NCBI GenBank assembly: GCA_030432905.1 | Contig: JAUILU010000004.1 | Location: forward strand, 222,389-286,388 | Length of the DNA: 64,000 bases | Reading direction: 5' to 3' | Source: Phycisphaerae bacterium | GTDB taxonomy: Bacteria > Planctomycetota > Phycisphaerae > Phycisphaerales > UBA1924 | In this document: positions 36,121 to 45,094 of the stretch, piece by piece | How positions within the stretch are numbered: position 1 is the stretch's first letter | Layout: each line of letters opens with the position of its first letter | Program-made: the position numbers and the translations under genes | Notes under the pieces: generated by a model | What the model saw: only the letters and a program-made list of their open reading frames with translations | Database searches by the model: none | Told to the model about the DNA's origin: nothing

Positions 36121-37160
36121 AGATCGGCGAGCAAGAGATCGGACCGGGGCATCAGCCTTATGTGATCGCTGAGATCGGCGTGAACCACGACGGCGAGGTG
36201 TCGCGCGCCCTCGAGCTGACAGATGCTGCGGAAGAAGCCGGCGCGGACGCGGTGAAGCTGCAGTTGTTCGAGACCGATCGCCTGATGAGCAAGGCCGCCA
36301 AGCTCGCGGCGTACCAGAAAAATGCGGGCGAGACAGACCCGTTGGCGATGCTCCGCAGGCTCGAACTCTCGATCGACGAGATGGCGAAGGTTGTCGACCG
36401 TGCGCACGAACTCGGCATCCACGCGATTGTGACGGTGTTCAGTGTTGAACTGGTCAAAGTCGCCGAGCAGTTGCCTTGGGACGCGTATAAGAGCGCGAGC
36501 CCGGACATCATCAACAGGCCGCTGCTCGAAGCGATGGCAGCGACGGACAAGCCGCTGATCGTGAGCACGGGGGCGAGCACGTGGGCTGAGGTATCGCAAG
36601 CAAGCCGATGGCTAGACAACATCCGGTTGAAGAGGCTTGCATTTCTTCAGTGTGTGAGCTGTTATCCGGCTCCTCAGCCGGAGATTGAAATGATGCGTTC
36701 GGTGTATCAAGCATCGGAATGCTGGATTGGGTACAGCGATCACACACCGGGTACTGATACAGGCCGACTCGCGGTTGAGATGGGTGCCGAGATACTCGAG
36801 AAACACCTGACGTACTCGCAGGCCGCAGCGGGCCCCGACCACGCCGCGTCACTGGAGCCTGAAGCATTTCGAGAATATGTATCCCATCTTCCGAGTATTG
36901 TTGAACCGGGTGCTATCGAACTTTCGGTCGAGCCGAAGAAAGTAGTTCTTCAATGCGAACGCGATGTACGAGAGGTCTCGCGTCAATCGCTCGTCACAAC
37001 GAAAGCACTCAGCACAGGGCACACAATTACGCGCGACGATCTCACCATCAAACGCCCCGGCACAAGTTTGCCGCCTTACATGTTTAACAATCTGATCGGC
37101 CGGACTCTGTCGCGTGATGTTGAGATGGATGTGCCGCTGGTCGTAGAGGATTTGGCATGA
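36117..37160 (+). CDS. NeuB-family nonulosonic acid synthase
   Basis: 347 residues. Condenses phosphoenolpyruvate with an N-acetylmannosamine-type sugar to make the nine-carbon acid. The TIM-barrel part has YVIAEIGVNHDGEVSRALEL, GADAVKLQLFETD, KPLIVSTGAS and GYSDHTPGTDT with metal and substrate ligands. The C-terminal ~65 residues form the SAF/antifreeze-like lid (SLVTTKALSTGHTITRDDL). The start is TTG, overlapping the upstream stop. From about 36,600 the G+C content falls to around half, then recovers at the 3' end, unlike the rest of the operon. Confidence 0.93.
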   Translation: MKIGEQEIGPGHQPYVIAEIGVNHDGEVSRALELTDAAEEAGADAVKLQLFETDRLMSKAAKLAAYQKNAGETDPLAMLRRLELSIDEMAKVVDRAHELGIHAIVTVFSVELVKVAEQLPWDAYKSASPDIINRPLLEAMAATDKPLIVSTGASTWAEVSQASRWLDNIRLKRLAFLQCVSCYPAPQPEIEMMRSVYQASECWIGYSDHTPGTDTGRLAVEMGAEILEKHLTYSQAAAGPDHAASLEPEAFREYVSHLPSIVEPGAIELSVEPKKVVLQCERDVREVSRQSLVTTKALSTGHTITRDDLTIKRPGTSLPPYMFNNLIGRTLSRDVEMDVPLVVEDLA

Positions 37161-38347
37161 TCGGGCCGGGCTGGGCAGAGGACAGAAGCAGACCGCGGGC
37201 AGAGGGAGGCAACGGCTTGCGCAAGATCGCGATCGTCACGGGCACACGCGCCGAGTTTGGGCTGCTGAAACCGGTCATGTACGCCGTCGCCAAGCGCGCG
37301 GACCTCGAACTTATGGTCATCGCGGCGGGCTCGCACCTGGTCCAGCCCGCGCTGACGTACCGCGAGATCAAGCAAGAGTTCCATGTCATCGACTCGATCC
37401 CGATGCAGACCGTCGGCAGGGTCGGCAGGTGGGCGGATGTCGAGAGCGTCGGCAAGGGCATCGGCAGGTTCGGCAGGAGCTTCGAGAGGCTCCGCCCTGA
37501 CATCATCGTCGTGCTGGGCGACCGGATCGAGGCGTTCGCGGCGGCGAGCGCGGCGTGCATCGGGGGCGTCCCCATCGCGCACATCCACGGCGGAGACCTC
37601 GCCGAGGGCGTCGCCGACGAGGCGATGCGCCACGCGATCACCAAGCTCGCGCACATCCACTTCCCCGCAACCGAAACCTCCGCGGCACGCATCGAGCGCA
37701 TGGGCGAGCCGACCAAGAGCATCCACGTCGCCGGCTCGCCCGCCATCGACGGGCTGGATTCGTTCGACGCGATGAACGACGAGGATGCGCAGGCGCTCGG
37801 AGACCCGCAGGCTGTGTTCATGATGCACCCGATCGGTCGGCCCGACGAACAAGAAGAAGCGGTCGCGGCGGCGGCGCTCGAAGCGATCGGCGATCGGCGC
37901 ACACTCTGCCTGCTCCCGAACCTCGACCCGGGCAGAACCGGGATCGTGCGCGCGATCGACTCGGCGTGCGAAGCGGACCACATGACCAAACGCGATCACC
38001 TCAAACGCGAGCTGTTCGTGTCGCTGCTCAAACGGCTCGCCTCAGCCGGCGGCGTGCTCGTGGGCAACAGCTCGGCGGGGATGATCGAGGCGGGCGCGCT
38101 GGGTGTGCCTGTGGTGAACATCGGGTCTCGGCAGTCGGGCCGGGAACGAGGCACGAACGTTGTTGACGCCGAGGGCGAGAACGCGGGCGCGATCGCGGCT
38201 GCGATCGACAAGGCGCTCAAGCTGGATCGGGCCTCGTTTACGCACCCGTTTGGGGATGGTGACGCGGGGACACGGATCGCCGAGGCGCTTGCGGGACTGA
38301 ATCTCGCCGACCCGGCCCTGCTGCGGAAGCACTTCGCCGGGGCGTGA
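37157..38347 (+). CDS. NeuC-family UDP-sugar 2-epimerase (hydrolysing)
   Basis: About 396 residues. Hydrolyses and epimerises UDP-N-acetylglucosamine or a 6-deoxy derivative to the free mannosamine sugar used by NeuB. The GT-B-like fold starts with IAIVTGTRAEFGLLKPVM. IVVLGDRIEAFAAASAACIG and IPAHIHGGDLAEG-type residues (PIAHIHGGDLAEG) mark the hydrolysing NeuC/LegG group, and VLVGNSSAGMIEAGALGVPV is the C-terminal UDP-binding motif. The ATG overlaps the NeuB stop and has GAGGA upstream; TTG 37217 would trim a 20-residue N-terminal tail. Last gene of the four-gene operon. Confidence 0.92.
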   Translation: MIGPGWAEDRSRPRAEGGNGLRKIAIVTGTRAEFGLLKPVMYAVAKRADLELMVIAAGSHLVQPALTYREIKQEFHVIDSIPMQTVGRVGRWADVESVGKGIGRFGRSFERLRPDIIVVLGDRIEAFAAASAACIGGVPIAHIHGGDLAEGVADEAMRHAITKLAHIHFPATETSAARIERMGEPTKSIHVAGSPAIDGLDSFDAMNDEDAQALGDPQAVFMMHPIGRPDEQEEAVAAAALEAIGDRRTLCLLPNLDPGRTGIVRAIDSACEADHMTKRDHLKRELFVSLLKRLASAGGVLVGNSSAGMIEAGALGVPVVNIGSRQSGRERGTNVVDAEGENAGAIAAAIDKALKLDRASFTHPFGDGDAGTRIAEALAGLNLADPALLRKHFAGA

Positions 38348-38463
38348 TTATCGGTCTGTCTGTGACAATCCGTAGCGGCTGTGCGGATTCTCTGTGTGTG
38401 CCCAAAGTCGCTGGTCGTTTGGTCCGATGACGCATGCGGACACCCGACTAAGGAGCACAGGGC

Positions 38464-39345
38464 ATGGCCACCGATGTTCAGCAAGAGCAGATTCTGAAGG
38501 AAGCGATCGGCGAGATCAACCACATCGCCACGCTGCCCGAGATCACACTCAAGATAATCGAACTCGTCGAAGACCCGTCATCGACCGCACAAGATCTGCA
38601 CAAGCTGATCTCGATCGACCCGGCGCTCTGCTCGCGTGTTCTGAAGGTCGTCAACAGCTCGTTCTACGGGTTGCCCGGTCAGATCGCCGCGATCAACCGC
38701 GCGATCGTGATGCTCGGCCTCAACGCCGTCAAGAACATCGCCATCGCCGCGAGCCTCGCAAAACTCTTCCGCGGCGGTCAGATCACGCCTTACTTCGCGG
38801 CTCGCGATCTCTGGGATCACTCAATCGGCTGCGCTGCGGCGACCAAGATGCTCGCCGAGAAGCTGGGCTTCGGCCTGACCGACGAGGCGTTCCTCGCGGG
38901 ACTCATCCACGACATCGGCATGATGGTCGAGATGCAGTACGACCGCAACAAGCTCATCGACATCCTCGACAGCGTCAAGCCCGGCGAGGACGGCGTCCCC
39001 ACGGGTAACCTGCTCGACAAGGAAGACGAGGTCTTCGGTGTGAACCACCAGGACTTCGGCTCGGCGCTCTGCGAACGCTGGAAGTTCCCCAAGACGCTGA
39101 TCAGCGTGACCCGCTTCCACCACAACCCGGCCGAGGCTCCCGAGGAGCACCGCACGCTGGTCTACCTCGTGCACGTCGCCGAGCGTATCGCCGCCGACCA
39201 GGGCTGCGGCTTCCGCCTCGATCTGCCCGACACCACGATCAGCAAGGCCGCGATGGAGAAGCTCGGCCTGACTCAGGCAGTGCTCGACGAGGTCCGCGAG
39301 GAGTTCCCGGGCATGCTCGAGAACACCGCCGACCTGCTCGGCTAA
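38464..39345 (+). CDS. HDOD-domain regulatory protein
   Basis: 293 residues, a single HDOD domain filling most of the chain (about 10-230). HDOD is an HD-related domain without phosphohydrolase activity in most members, found in signalling. Visible signatures are LPEITLKIIELVEDPSSTAQDL, ISIDPALCSRVLKVVNSSFYG, INRAIVMLGLNAVKNIAIAASL and AGLIHDIGMMVEMQ, followed by an HHNP helix. No extra output domain. AAGGAG lies upstream at good spacing, and a strong terminator follows. Target pathway unknown; stress or motility regulation are typical roles in other bacteria. Confidence 0.93.
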   Translation: MATDVQQEQILKEAIGEINHIATLPEITLKIIELVEDPSSTAQDLHKLISIDPALCSRVLKVVNSSFYGLPGQIAAINRAIVMLGLNAVKNIAIAASLAKLFRGGQITPYFAARDLWDHSIGCAAATKMLAEKLGFGLTDEAFLAGLIHDIGMMVEMQYDRNKLIDILDSVKPGEDGVPTGNLLDKEDEVFGVNHQDFGSALCERWKFPKTLISVTRFHHNPAEAPEEHRTLVYLVHVAERIAADQGCGFRLDLPDTTISKAAMEKLGLTQAVLDEVREEFPGMLENTADLLG

Positions 39346-39374
39346 GAGCACTCCAAACACATCGAACATCGAAG

Positions 39375-39408
39375 CAGCCGCGTCCAACTCGGGCGCGGCT
39401 GTTTGTTT
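39375..39408 (+). terminator. Rho-independent terminator of the HDOD gene
   Basis: A stem CAGCCGCG (39375-39382) / CGCGGCTG (39394-39401) followed by TTTGTTT. The T-tract reaches the stop codon of the convergent surE. The loop and tail resemble those of the HU terminator. Confidence 0.82.
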
Positions 39409-40327
39409 AGCGGCCCAGCTTCTTTTCCCAGCTTCGCAAGCTGTCGTGAGCCGTCAGATCGAAACTGAGTGGCGTGACGGTGATGTGTCGCTTGAAGAGC
39501 AGATCGACGTCGGTGCCCGGCTCGGTGTCGTGGAAGTCGAGCCCGCCGGCTGCTGACCAGTAGTAGGTCTGCCCGCCCGGGCTGGTGCGTTTCTCGAAGC
39601 GGTCGATGAGGCCGTGCGTGTTCATGGGGCAGACGGTGATGGGCATCTCGGCGAGCGGGTCGTGCGGGGCATCGACGTCGGGGCCGAACTCGTACGCCTG
39701 CGCCGGGCCTGATGAGATCGGCATGCCGGGCGAGCCCGACTCGGATCGCGCGCGGAGCAGCTCTTCGCGGCCCTCGGGTGTGTCCGGGAGCAGCTCCTCG
39801 CACCTCGGGACGTTGATGCTTATGCACTCGTGCTGATCGGGCACGCCGCTTTGAAGGATCGCGTCGATCGCGCGCCTCGCGTGCATCGCGCCGGCCTGGA
39901 AAAGCGGTCGGCCCCGTCCGAGGTGCATGCTCACCGCGATCGCGGGCGGACCGAGGAACGAGGCCTCGATCGCGGCGGCGACCGTGCCCGAGTAGATGAC
40001 GTTCACGCCGCAGTTGGCGCCGGCGTTCATGCCCGAGATCACGAGGTCCGGTCTTGAGCCTTCGCCGAATCGCTCGGGCCAGAGTGTGCTGAGCGCGATT
40101 TTCACGCAATCTGCGGGCCTGCCGTCAACCGCGAACCCGTCGATGTGGGAGACGCGTTCAACGACGAGCGGTGTGTGGAAGGTGACGCCGTGGCTTGTGG
40201 CGCTCTGGACTGTTTTGGGCGCGACAGTAAAGACCTCGCCGAGCGGGTCGATCTCAGCGATCGCCTTGTGCAGCGCGAGCAAGCCCGGTGCGTTGATGCC
40301 GTCGTCATTGGTGAGGAGGATTCGCAT
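39407..40327 (-). CDS. surE: 5'/3'-nucleotidase SurE
   Basis: Metal-dependent survival phosphatase that dephosphorylates nucleoside monophosphates and short polyphosphates. 306 residues against the usual ~250-260. It begins MRILLTNDDGINAPGLLALH, where Asp-Asp bind the metal, then SATSHGVTFHTPLVVE, LVISGMNAGANCGVNVIYSGTV with the catalytic Asn/Ser set, and TDVDLLFKRHITVTPL at the end. An insert of roughly 40 residues follows the core. TACGCT ends 5 nt before the ATG with no ribosome site. Confidence 0.96.
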   Translation of the reverse strand: MRILLTNDDGINAPGLLALHKAIAEIDPLGEVFTVAPKTVQSATSHGVTFHTPLVVERVSHIDGFAVDGRPADCVKIALSTLWPERFGEGSRPDLVISGMNAGANCGVNVIYSGTVAAAIEASFLGPPAIAVSMHLGRGRPLFQAGAMHARRAIDAILQSGVPDQHECISINVPRCEELLPDTPEGREELLRARSESGSPGMPISSGPAQAYEFGPDVDAPHDPLAEMPITVCPMNTHGLIDRFEKRTSPGGQTYYWSAAGGLDFHDTEPGTDVDLLFKRHITVTPLSFDLTAHDSLRSWEKKLGR

Positions 40328-40332
40328 GCCGG

Positions 40333-40338
40333 AGCGTA
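40333..40338 (-). promoter_or_regulatory. Putative -10 element of surE
   Basis: The minus strand reads GGATACGCTC, then CGGC and the surE ATG. The 10-mer is the same as before the gene at 11806. A transcription start 6-8 nt downstream would fall at or just inside the start codon. Confidence 0.4.
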
Positions 40339-40360
40339 TCCGCGCAAGGGCAGCCTCGGA

Positions 40361-41914
40361 TCAATCGCGGAAGTATTGACCGGCGTGCTCTTCAAGCGGG
40401 CCGAGGTGCTTCTCGAACCGCTTCCACCGCTGGACACTCGAGGTGTAGAGCTTGTTCTTGACCTGGTCCCGGCTCGCGGTCGAGACGATCCGCGTGTTCG
40501 AGGTGTGGTCGAGCACAGCAGGGTCGAACTCCATCCCGAGGAATTCCATGATCTGCCGGACGACTGGCTCCGGATCAGTGACCAGATCCTCGTAGTGCAC
40601 CTGCATCATCTCGGGCCGAAGCGCGGGCGGCTCGAGCGATTCCCACGCGGCCATCATCTTGCGGTAGTCGCGGTAGTAACGGCCAAGGTTGTCGAACGAG
40701 TCGGCCTGGCCGTGAGGGCCGTTGAACCACTGCATGAAATACGAGATGCACGTGTCGCGCGGGTCGCGGAGAATGTGGATCACCTTGCAGCCCGGCAAGA
40801 CGCGCGACATCAGCGGCACCTGCGCGTAGTTGAACGGCTGCTTGTCCACCACATACCGCGCACCCGGTTTGCGCAGTTTGTCGATCGCGTTCTTGGTAAA
40901 GTCTGAAATCTTCTGGCAGTGCTCGGGCGTCCACTTCGAGAAATCTGTCACAATCGGGAGCCTACCCGGCGGCGCGGTAGTCGTGGCGCCGGCGACGATG
41001 GTCATGTCGTTGCGCTCGCCCAGCGGCTGGATCTTGGGGTGCCTCGAAAGCATCTGCTCAAGAAGCGAGGTCCCGCTTCGCGGCATGCCGACAATGAATA
41101 GATGTCCGGAGCCGTCAATGTTTGATACAGGCAGGTTCTTTGCTTCTTCGGACGTCCACGCCTTGATGCCTGCTTCAATGCGCTGCGTGTGCGCCTCGGC
41201 ATCCCACTTCAGGCCGCGGAGTCCCTTGGAGCGAAGCTGGACCTCGACCGCCTCATCGCACCGGTCGAGCATGTCCAGCATGTTCGCCGCCCGCGCGCAC
41301 AGAACGGACCGCAGGTTCTTCGAGACCTGCTCGTTGGCCGAGTGCTCCAGGACCTCATCGATAAACGATTCGGCGCTGATGAGCTTGGGCACAAGCCTGA
41401 CACGGGTGGAGCAGAGCTGAGCCGCGTTCTGGGGTGTTTGCTCGGACTTTGGCGCGTTCAGCACGTACTCATTCAGCAGCTCGGCGGCTTCTTCGTGCCG
41501 GCTCATGTCCATCAGCAAATCGGCCTCGATGAACACGGCCTGGCTGAACCACTTGTGGATCGTTCGTACGTGCCTGATATTCTCGAGCGATCTTTCGTAG
41601 TGGCCCGATCGTTTGAGCACGATCGAGTACTCGGTACGCAGGTCGATTTTTTCGGGTGCTCGCTCGACGATGACGGCGTAGACCTCGGCGCTCCGTGCGT
41701 GCTGCCCGATCATGCCGAGCCCGCGTGCGTACGTGACCAGAGTCGGCAGGAATCTCGACGCATACGGCATCACCGGGTTCAGCAGCGCGACGGCCTGCTG
41801 CGGCTTGCCCGATTTCATCATGCCCATCGCGCGCTGGGTCAGCGTTGCCATCTCTTGTGCTGTTGGTTGATTTACTGGTGCCTTGGCCAAGTGTGGATCC
41901 CGATCTAAGTTCAT
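40361..41914 (-). CDS. TPR-sulfotransferase (copy 1)
   Basis: 517 residues from ATG 41914; a TTG three codons upstream is less likely. Residues ~20-240 are helical repeats of TPR type. Residues ~265-510 form a PAPS-dependent sulfotransferase domain with the 5'-phosphosulfate loop VGMPRSGTSLLEQMLSRHP and the 3'-phosphate motif VIHILRDPRDTCISYFMQWF. No signal peptide. It should move sulfate from PAPS to a protein or glycan hydroxyl, as in the tyrosylprotein-sulfotransferase-like Sulfotransfer_3 group; the acceptor is unknown. A close paralogue lies directly upstream on the same strand. Confidence 0.88.
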   Translation of the reverse strand: MNLDRDPHLAKAPVNQPTAQEMATLTQRAMGMMKSGKPQQAVALLNPVMPYASRFLPTLVTYARGLGMIGQHARSAEVYAVIVERAPEKIDLRTEYSIVLKRSGHYERSLENIRHVRTIHKWFSQAVFIEADLLMDMSRHEEAAELLNEYVLNAPKSEQTPQNAAQLCSTRVRLVPKLISAESFIDEVLEHSANEQVSKNLRSVLCARAANMLDMLDRCDEAVEVQLRSKGLRGLKWDAEAHTQRIEAGIKAWTSEEAKNLPVSNIDGSGHLFIVGMPRSGTSLLEQMLSRHPKIQPLGERNDMTIVAGATTTAPPGRLPIVTDFSKWTPEHCQKISDFTKNAIDKLRKPGARYVVDKQPFNYAQVPLMSRVLPGCKVIHILRDPRDTCISYFMQWFNGPHGQADSFDNLGRYYRDYRKMMAAWESLEPPALRPEMMQVHYEDLVTDPEPVVRQIMEFLGMEFDPAVLDHTSNTRIVSTASRDQVKNKLYTSSVQRWKRFEKHLGPLEEHAGQYFRD

Positions 41915-41971
41915 GCTGCACAAGTAGCCTAGCGGCTTCTACGCCCGCGACAAACCGAGAACTCTCGACCG

Positions 41972-43489
41972 CTAGGACTCGATGTACTCACCTGCGTGCT
42001 CGGCGATCGGGCCGAGGTGCTTCTCGTACCGCTTCCATCGCTCGACGCTCGTGGTGTACAGCGCGCTCTTGACCTGATCCCGGCTGGCGGTCGAAACAAT
42101 CCGCGAGGTGCCTGTGTGGTCGAGCACCGCGGGGTCGTATTCCAGACCGAGGAAGTCGTGCACCTCGCGCATGACCCGCTCGGGCTCGGTGACAACGTGC
42201 TCGTAGCGCACGTCGAGCATCTCAGGTCGAAGCTCCGGCGGCTGCAACCGGGCGCACGCGTCAATGAACCGGCGGTAGTCGCGGTAGTACCTGCCGATCG
42301 TGTCGAAAGAGTTGGCTTGCCCGTGGTGGCCGCTGAACCACTGCATGTAGTACGAGACCGCGTTGTCTCTCGGGTCGCGGAGCGTGTGCAGCACCCTGCA
42401 CCCGGGCAGCAGCCTCGCCATCAGCGGGACGTACACAAAGTTAAACGGCTGCTTGTCGATGACGTACCGAACGCCGGCGGGCCTGCTCGCGTTGAGCGCC
42501 TGCAGCGTGTGAGCCGCGGCGCGCCGGCACAGATCGGGCGTGAGCTTCGAGAGATCCGTCACGATTGGAAGCTGACCCGGCGCGGGCGGCTGGATCGCGC
42601 CGGCGGCGGAGATCAGGTCGTTGCGCTCGCCGAGTGCGTGGATCTCCGGGTGCCGAGAGAGCATCTGTTCCAGCAGCGAGGACCCGCTGCGGGGCATGCC
42701 GAGGATAAACACAACGCTCGAGCCATCAATGTTCGCGGGGCGGATCTTCGCTGCGTCGGGCGACGTCCACGCCTGGGCGCAGGCATCGATGCGATTCGTG
42801 TGTTCGGCCGCGTCCCAGGGCACGCCTTGGAGTTTCTTCGAGGTCGCCAACGCTTCCATCGCCTCGTCGTACCGGCCCAGCTTGTCGAGGATCGAGCCGA
42901 TGCAGAACCAGACCAGGGCACGCTGTCGCACCGGGATGCTTTCGTGCTCGGCGTACGCGTGCGCACCCTCGATCAGCTGCTCGGCGGGGATGTGCTTTGG
43001 GACCATCCGCGTGCGCGTTGTAAAGAGGTGCGCCATGTTGATCGGCGACTTCTGCTCGTCGCTGGCGTTCTGCTCGAACGCGTCGAGCAGGTCGATGGCA
43101 TCCTGATAGTTGCCTGCGTCCATCTGGAGCTCGGCCTCGACGATGACGGCTTTCGGGTGCCACTGATCCGACTCCCGAGCCCGGCGGACCTGCTCGAGCG
43201 CCGAGTTGTAGTCGCCCGCGCGTTTGAGAGCCAGCGCCAGATCCGTCCGGAGCTCGTGGCGCGAGGGCTCGAGCTTCACGGCTCTCCTGAAATAGATCAC
43301 GCTGTTCTCGTGCTGACCCAACGCCGCCAGAGACCGGGCGAAGGTGAGCAGGGCATCGGGCGACTTGCTGGCGTGTGGCATCACCGGGTCGAGCATGGCG
43401 ACGGCCCTGTGGGGCTGGCCCGACCGAAAGAGCGCGTCGGCCTGCTGAGCCAGCTGAGCGATCTGTTGGAGGGAGGGCTTTTTCGCCAA
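41972..43489 (-). CDS. TPR-sulfotransferase (copy 2)
   Basis: 505 residues with the same layout as the downstream copy: an N-terminal TPR-like half and a sulfotransferase half with LGMPRSGSSLLEQMLSRHPE and VLHTLRDPRDNAVSYYMQWF. The two copies agree over nearly their whole length (for example RYVIDKQPFNF... against RYVVDKQPFNY...), so they arose by tandem duplication and then diverged. The start is TTG with AGGAA 8 nt upstream. The 57-bp gap to copy 1 includes a TAGGCT that may be a separate promoter for that copy. Acceptor unknown. Confidence 0.88.
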   Translation of the reverse strand: MAKKPSLQQIAQLAQQADALFRSGQPHRAVAMLDPVMPHASKSPDALLTFARSLAALGQHENSVIYFRRAVKLEPSRHELRTDLALALKRAGDYNSALEQVRRARESDQWHPKAVIVEAELQMDAGNYQDAIDLLDAFEQNASDEQKSPINMAHLFTTRTRMVPKHIPAEQLIEGAHAYAEHESIPVRQRALVWFCIGSILDKLGRYDEAMEALATSKKLQGVPWDAAEHTNRIDACAQAWTSPDAAKIRPANIDGSSVVFILGMPRSGSSLLEQMLSRHPEIHALGERNDLISAAGAIQPPAPGQLPIVTDLSKLTPDLCRRAAAHTLQALNASRPAGVRYVIDKQPFNFVYVPLMARLLPGCRVLHTLRDPRDNAVSYYMQWFSGHHGQANSFDTIGRYYRDYRRFIDACARLQPPELRPEMLDVRYEHVVTEPERVMREVHDFLGLEYDPAVLDHTGTSRIVSTASRDQVKSALYTTSVERWKRYEKHLGPIAEHAGEYIES

Positions 43490-43630
43490 GGGTTCGGTTC
43501 CTGCGTGGTCGATTGGTCGAGCGCTCGGCGTACTTTAGGGAGCCGCGGCTTGGCTCGCTTTCGCCGAGATTCGCCCTACCCTGTATACAACCGATCGATT
43601 CTTCTTTCTCGCCTCTGACGGAGTTCTCCT

Positions 43631-45001
43631 GTGCAGACCAAGAACAACATCCTCGAAGCCATCGGGAACACGCCGCTGGTCAAACTCAACAAGGTCGTCG
43701 AGCCGGGCTCGGCGGACGTGTTCGTCAAGTGCGAGTTCATGAACCCCGCCGGCTCCATCAAGGACCGGATGGCCTGCTACATCATCGAGAAGGCCGAGCA
43801 GGAAGGGCTCCTCAAGCCCGGCGGCACGATCGTCGAGAACACCTCGGGCAACACCGGCATGGGTGCCGCGATGACCGCGGCTGCCAAGGGCTACAGGTGC
43901 GTGTTCACGATGCCCGACAAGATGAGCCAGGAGAAGATCGACGGACTCCGCGCGTTCGGGGCCGAGGTCATCATCACCCCCACCGATGTCCCGGGCGACT
44001 CGCCCGACCACTACGTCAACGTCGCAAAGCGCGTAGCCGAGGAAACGCCCGGCTCGTTCTACCTCGACCAGTACCACTCGCAGTGGAACATCGAGGCGCA
44101 CGAAGTCCTGACCGGTCAGGAGATCTGGGACCAGACCGACGGCGGACAGATCGACGCCGTCGTCGTGGGCACTGGCACGGGCGGCACCGCCAGCGGCATC
44201 GGACGCTTCTTTAAGAAGAAGAACTCGCCAACCCAGATCATCGGCGTCGACCCGCTGGGCTCGGTCCACTACCAGATCTTCAAGACGGGCACCATGTCCA
44301 CGCCCTACGTCTACAAGGTCGAGGGGCTGGGCGAGGACATCGTCTGCAAGGCGTTCGACCCGTCCGTCGTCGATGAGATGTACCAGGTCAACGACTACGA
44401 GTGCTTCACGATGGCGCGCAGGCTCATCCGCGAAGAGGGCCTGTTCTGCGGCGGAAGCTCGGGCGGCATGGCGCACATCGCGTGCGAACTCGCCAAGAAA
44501 ATGGGCCCCGGCAAGAAGATCGTCTGCGTCCTACCCGACTCGGGCACGCGATACGTCACCAAGTACCTCTCCGACGAGTGGATGAAGATGCACGGCTTCC
44601 TCGAGCCCGACAAGGGCCTCGGCTACATCGAGGACATGCTCGACACCTCACGCGAGGTTATCACCGCGAGCGAGACCGACACCGTCACCAGCCTCATCGA
44701 ACTCATGAAAGACAAGGGCATCTCGCAGGTCCCCGTCACCGCGGGCTCGAGCAAGCCCATCGGCATCGTTCACGAGGTCGATGTGCTCCGCGGGCTACAG
44801 CGCGGCGAGATTACGACAAGCTCGCCCATCAAGGGCATCGAAGCGCCCATCGGCGGGCTCCTGCACCCCAAGGCGCGCGTCGAGGAGCTCTACGGCATCT
44901 TCGGAGCCGACCAGGCCGCCATCGTCATCGACAACAACAAGGTCGTCGGCGTGCTCAGCCAGATCGATCTCATCGAGTACCTCGCAAGTAAACAGAAATA
45001 A
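43631..45001 (+). CDS. Cystathionine beta-synthase with C-terminal CBS domains
   Basis: 456 residues. PLP enzyme that joins homocysteine and serine (or an activated serine) to form cystathionine, the first step of reverse transsulfuration. The PLP lysine lies in MNPAGSIKDRMA, the phosphate loop is ENTSGNTGMG, and VGTGTGGTASGIGRFF is the family glycine loop. Residues ~335-455 are two CBS motifs (SREVITASETDTVTSLIELM and the KVVGVLSQIDLIEYL end), which often bind adenosyl ligands. It starts with GTG; GGAG precedes. The adjacent cystathionine gamma-lyase supports this name over plain cysteine synthase. Confidence 0.92.
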   Translation: MQTKNNILEAIGNTPLVKLNKVVEPGSADVFVKCEFMNPAGSIKDRMACYIIEKAEQEGLLKPGGTIVENTSGNTGMGAAMTAAAKGYRCVFTMPDKMSQEKIDGLRAFGAEVIITPTDVPGDSPDHYVNVAKRVAEETPGSFYLDQYHSQWNIEAHEVLTGQEIWDQTDGGQIDAVVVGTGTGGTASGIGRFFKKKNSPTQIIGVDPLGSVHYQIFKTGTMSTPYVYKVEGLGEDIVCKAFDPSVVDEMYQVNDYECFTMARRLIREEGLFCGGSSGGMAHIACELAKKMGPGKKIVCVLPDSGTRYVTKYLSDEWMKMHGFLEPDKGLGYIEDMLDTSREVITASETDTVTSLIELMKDKGISQVPVTAGSSKPIGIVHEVDVLRGLQRGEITTSSPIKGIEAPIGGLLHPKARVEELYGIFGADQAAIVIDNNKVVGVLSQIDLIEYLASKQK

Positions 45002-45004
45002 CGG

Positions 45005-45077
45005 GCCGTGTGCACGAGTACACACAAGCACGGGCAACTCTCGATCGACACAACTCCCGCGTGCTCACGCACACGGC
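45005..45077 (+). repeat. Inverted repeat in the leader between the CBS and CGL genes
   Basis: GCCGTGTGC (45005-45013) pairs perfectly with GCACACGGC (45069-45077), enclosing 55 nt and ending 18 nt before the next ATG. It could form a leader stem in the bicistronic mRNA. No U-tract follows, so it is not an obvious terminator. Confidence 0.5.
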
Positions 45078-45094
45078 TCTTTGAAGGCACACAC

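Noticed and set aside
41996..43618. 540-codon plus-strand open frame
   Set aside because: Antisense to the second sulfotransferase copy; no recognisable protein features.
44660..45000. Separate CBS-domain gene at the end of the cystathionine beta-synthase
   Set aside because: The reading frame continues without a stop from the PLP domain, so it is the C-terminal regulatory part of one protein.
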